From Candidatus Accumulibacter appositus (GTDB lineage: Bacteria > Pseudomonadota > Gammaproteobacteria > Burkholderiales > Rhodocyclaceae): DNA of 64,000 nucleotides. The DNA lies in the NCBI GenBank assembly GCA_000585055.1, contig JEMX01000066.1, positions 33,094 through 97,093 of the forward strand, in the 5' to 3' direction. The notes beneath the pieces were generated by a model. The model ran no database searches. It was not told the origin of the DNA and worked only from the letters and a program-made list of their open reading frames with translations. Position numbers and translations under genes: made by a program. Numbering within the stretch: position 1 is the stretch's first letter; each line of letters starts with the position of its first letter. Shown one piece after another: positions 61,839 through 64,000 of this stretch.

Positions 61839-62924
61839 TCAGTCTGCCTCCTCGCCACGCAGGGTGACCATCAGATTGCTAATCTGCACCGCAATGTCAC
61901 GACTCAGGGCTGCGTAGTGCTCGCGCCGCTGATCGTCGGAAAGGTCGGCCGCGATGCTGCCGCTGACATCCCACTCGAGCGCCGCGGTGTGGAAGGGCAC
62001 GTTGTCGACGTAGGACTTGACCGGGCCCTGCAGGCTGACGATAACGTGGAAGTCGGCGAGATCCTGAAGACTGAGATTCATCGCCCTCGGTCTGTGGCGG
62101 CCCAGATCGATCCCTGTATCCTGCAACAGGCTGACCAGTTCCGGCGCCATCGCGCCAGCCTGACGGCCGAGGCTGCGGTATTCGCCGCCCTCGGGAAAAT
62201 TCTTGCGCGCAGTGGCCTCTGCGATCGGCCCGAGCAGGGTGTTGTCCTCGTCGAGAAAGAGGATCCGGAAGGCCTTGGTCGCCTTGGTCTGGCCAGTGAC
62301 CGCAAACACCGTGTCCTCGCAAATGTTCTTGGCCTGATCCGAGACGCGCTCAAGCGAGTTGAAAACGCCCAGGTAGGCGAAAAGATCTTCGATGCTGAAG
62401 TTCGCGCCTTCATTGACCAGATCGGCAAAGACCACATCGAAAGTGCGCTCGACCTGATCGGCCATGATCATCGTCGCCTTGGCTTTCTCGGCGTTGCCGT
62501 CGATGAAGCCACACATCGCCTGCTTGAACATCTGTCGTGACTCGCCGGCGAGCAACTCGACCTCGCGCTTGATCAGCGCGTCCGGGCGTTTGGCCAGGTG
62601 CACCGACTCGCGGGCGATGGTCACCGCGTAGTCGCCGACCCGTTCGAGCGCGACGTTGGCGTGAATCATCGCCGTGATCAGGCGCAGATGTCCGGCGCTC
62701 GGCAGGTGCACACCGATGAAAGCGTGGCACATCTTGTCCAGCTTGCGGTTTTCGGCGTTGATCCGCTGGTCGCCGAGAATGGTCGCATAAGCGAGCTTGT
62801 CGTCGCCGCTCAGCAAGGCACGTACCGCAGCACTGAGGGCTTCGTCGACGTGCTTGGCGAGCATGGTCGCCTGTTGTTTGATCTGGGACAGGTCTCTCTC
62901 GAGACGTTCTTCGTAATGACTCAT
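61839..62924 (-). CDS. phoU: PhoU fused to a degenerate LMW-PTP/ArsC-like domain
   Basis: A 361-aa protein, about 130 residues longer than normal PhoU. Residues 1-215 are a complete PhoU with both helical bundles and the metal-binding motifs ERVGD (94-98) and ERVSD (192-196). Residues 219-355 resemble low-molecular-weight protein tyrosine phosphatase or arsenate reductase: ILFLDEDNTLLGPIAEATAR aligns with the P-loop segment ILFLCxxNxxRSxxAEAxxR, GIDLGRHRPRAM with GIDxSxHRxR, and a LEWDVSGS segment with the W-x-x-x-D-P region. The catalytic Cys is Asp225 and the P-loop Arg is Leu231, so phosphatase chemistry is not expected. It may sense phosphate or bind a partner. The start at 62924 gives the usual PhoU N terminus. 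Confidence 0.92.
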   Translation of the reverse strand: MSHYEERLERDLSQIKQQATMLAKHVDEALSAAVRALLSGDDKLAYATILGDQRINAENRKLDKMCHAFIGVHLPSAGHLRLITAMIHANVALERVGDYAVTIARESVHLAKRPDALIKREVELLAGESRQMFKQAMCGFIDGNAEKAKATMIMADQVERTFDVVFADLVNEGANFSIEDLFAYLGVFNSLERVSDQAKNICEDTVFAVTGQTKATKAFRILFLDEDNTLLGPIAEATARKNFPEGGEYRSLGRQAGAMAPELVSLLQDTGIDLGRHRPRAMNLSLQDLADFHVIVSLQGPVKSYVDNVPFHTAALEWDVSGSIAADLSDDQRREHYAALSRDIAVQISNLMVTLRGEEAD

Positions 62925-62958
62925 CGGTAGCGGCTCCCCACAGCACTGACGAACGGAC

Positions 62959-63002
62959 AAAAATTAAGAAACGGGCACGAGACCCCAAGGTCCCGCGCCC
63001 GT
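62959..63002 (-). terminator. Intrinsic terminator/attenuator between pstS and phoU
   Basis: On the minus strand a 14-bp stem (ACGGGCGCGGGACC with GGTCTCGTGCCCGT, two G-U pairs) and TTGG loop are followed by TTCTTAATTTTT. It begins 14 bases after the pstS stop. It would keep pstS mRNA in excess over phoU and the permease genes. Confidence 0.8.
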
Positions 63003-63015
63003 CGAGATCGATGCC

Positions 63016-63909
63016 TTACTTGCAGCTGACCTTCTTGATCGGCGCGTAGCCTTCCTTGGCGACGATGCACTGACCGACGTCGCTCTTGATCCAGTCCATG
63101 TATTTCTTGGTGTCGTCCTTCGGCACGCCATCGGTGTACATGAAGAGCGGCCGAGCAATCGGATAGGTGCCATCGAAAGCGGTGTCTTCGGTCGGCTTGA
63201 CGCAGGGCTTGCCTTTCTCGGGCGAGATGCACAGCGCCTTCAGGTGATCGGTGGCGTAGGCCAGCCCGCTGTAACCGATCGCGCAGGGCGTCTTCTCGAC
63301 CAGATCGGCGACGTCCTTGGAGCCGTGCATGTCGAGGGTGCCCTGGCGGAACTTGCCCTTCTCACCCAGAACGGCTTCCTGGAAGTAGGCGTAGGTTCCC
63401 GAGTTGTTCTGCCGACTGACGACGACGATCTCGTCCTTGCAGCCGGGAATGGTGATCCCCAACTCGCTCCACTTGCTCACCCCGCCACGCCCGTAGATCA
63501 CCCCGCCACGCCCGTAGATCTTGGCCAGATCGGTGATGGCCATCGAATCGGCGGGAAAACTCTTGTTCACGAAGATGGCAAGAGCATCGTAACCAACGAT
63601 GTGCTCGATTGGATCGTGGCCTTTGGCCTTGGCCTCGGCAATCTCCTTGTCTTTCATCTTGCGGCTGGAGTTGGCGATGTCCACGGTGCCATTGATCATC
63701 GCCGCAATGCCGGTCCCCGAACCGCCGCCGGAGACGGCGACAGCGACGTCCGGATTGATTTTGCCGTATTGCTCGGCCCACGACTGGGCCACGTTGACCA
63801 GAGTGTCCGAGCCCTTGTTCTGGATCTCGGTTCGTGCAGAAACGGAAGCTGACGCCAGGGCAGCGGCGACGGCAAGACTGACGCTCAACAACATCGATTT
63901 CGAAGTCAT
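63016..63909 (-). CDS. pstS: Phosphate-binding protein PstS
   Basis: A 297-aa periplasmic binding protein. The signal peptide is LSVSLAVAAALASASVSA (cleavage after about residue 25). Phosphate-contacting segments are IQNKGSDTLVNVAQSWAE, SGGGSGTGIAAMINGTVDIANSSR (in part) and SRQNNSGTYAYFQEAV. An in-frame 21-bp tandem duplication gives IYGRGGVIYGRGGV at residues 131-144. GGAGAG lies before the ATG. First gene of the operon. The promoter and any Pho box probably lie at or beyond the window edge, as I find none in 63910-64000. Confidence 0.95.
   Translation of the reverse strand: MTSKSMLLSVSLAVAAALASASVSARTEIQNKGSDTLVNVAQSWAEQYGKINPDVAVAVSGGGSGTGIAAMINGTVDIANSSRKMKDKEIAEAKAKGHDPIEHIVGYDALAIFVNKSFPADSMAITDLAKIYGRGGVIYGRGGVSKWSELGITIPGCKDEIVVVSRQNNSGTYAYFQEAVLGEKGKFRQGTLDMHGSKDVADLVEKTPCAIGYSGLAYATDHLKALCISPEKGKPCVKPTEDTAFDGTYPIARPLFMYTDGVPKDDTKKYMDWIKSDVGQCIVAKEGYAPIKKVSCK
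63478..63519 (+). repeat. Exact 21-bp tandem duplication inside pstS
   Basis: CACCCCGCCACGCCCGTAGAT at 63478-63498 is repeated without a mismatch at 63499-63519. In the protein it doubles the seven residues IYGRGGV. The identity of the two units points to a recent event. Confidence 0.97.
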
Positions 63910-64000
63910 CTGGGGCTCTCCAAAGGGTGGGAAATTTTGGGTCTATGTCGTTTCGTGTGGAACGGGCGGTGGGTTTGACGTTTTGAGCGAGCGGTGATGT

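Noticed and set aside
63910..64000. Pho box upstream of pstS
   Set aside because: I looked for two CTGTCAT-like direct repeats and found none in the 91 bases available. The promoter may lie outside the window.

Overview
The window is about 64 kb of GC-rich, tightly packed bacterial DNA. It suggests a betaproteobacterium of the Rhodocyclales, probably a polyphosphate-accumulating lineage such as Candidatus Accumulibacter. That is an inference from gene content: a full pst-phoU phosphate uptake operon, a secreted polyhydroxybutyrate depolymerase, glycolate oxidase genes, DUF1631 and YaeQ proteins, a PEP-CTERM remnant, and many PAS/GAF/GGDEF signalling proteins. I saw no rRNA, tRNA, CRISPR array or intact insertion sequence.

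Layout. 0.1-3.4 kb (minus): a very short type IV pilin, a small exported protein and a three-gene ABC system resembling PilGHI, behind a candidate sigma-54 promoter. 3.5-10.5 kb: an orphan multi-PAS histidine kinase, a methyltransferase and a chemoreceptor. 10.6-15.2 kb (minus): a BrnT/BrnA-type toxin-antitoxin pair, an NSS-family sodium symporter and a polar amino acid ABC transporter. 15.3-25.5 kb (minus): a signalling island with a GGDEF-EAL-receiver protein, two stand-alone receivers, an HPt protein, a NarL-type regulator and two large kinases. 26-42 kb: mixed genes (YaeQ, AbiEi-like protein, DUF2917, MocR regulator, Na+/H+ antiporter, MAPEG protein with ABC exporter, aldo/keto reductase, DUF1631, DEAD-box helicase, PP2C phosphatase). 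42-51 kb: acyl-CoA synthetase, glcDEF with a FadR-type regulator, and a SulP transporter. 51-58 kb: M16 peptidase, methionine-type aminotransferase, PHB depolymerase, and GlsB- and Kbp-like small proteins. 58-64 kb (minus): pstS-phoU-pstC-pstA-pstB2-pstB1.

The most interesting observations are in the pst operon. It has two different PstB ATPases whose lost motifs are complementary: PstB2 lacks the Q-loop Gln and the switch His, and PstB1 has a ruined signature motif. This predicts a heterodimer with one consensus and one degenerate ATP site. PhoU carries a C-terminal domain resembling low-molecular-weight protein tyrosine phosphatase or arsenate reductase that has lost its catalytic Cys and Arg. 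PstS carries a recent in-frame 21-bp tandem duplication.

A second theme is a dispersed hairpin-rich repeat of about 170-195 bp with short terminal inverted repeats. At least seven complete or partial copies lie in the window, all between genes or at gene ends. Two copies supply the last codons and stop codon of unrelated genes, and two end just upstream of a Shine-Dalgarno sequence.
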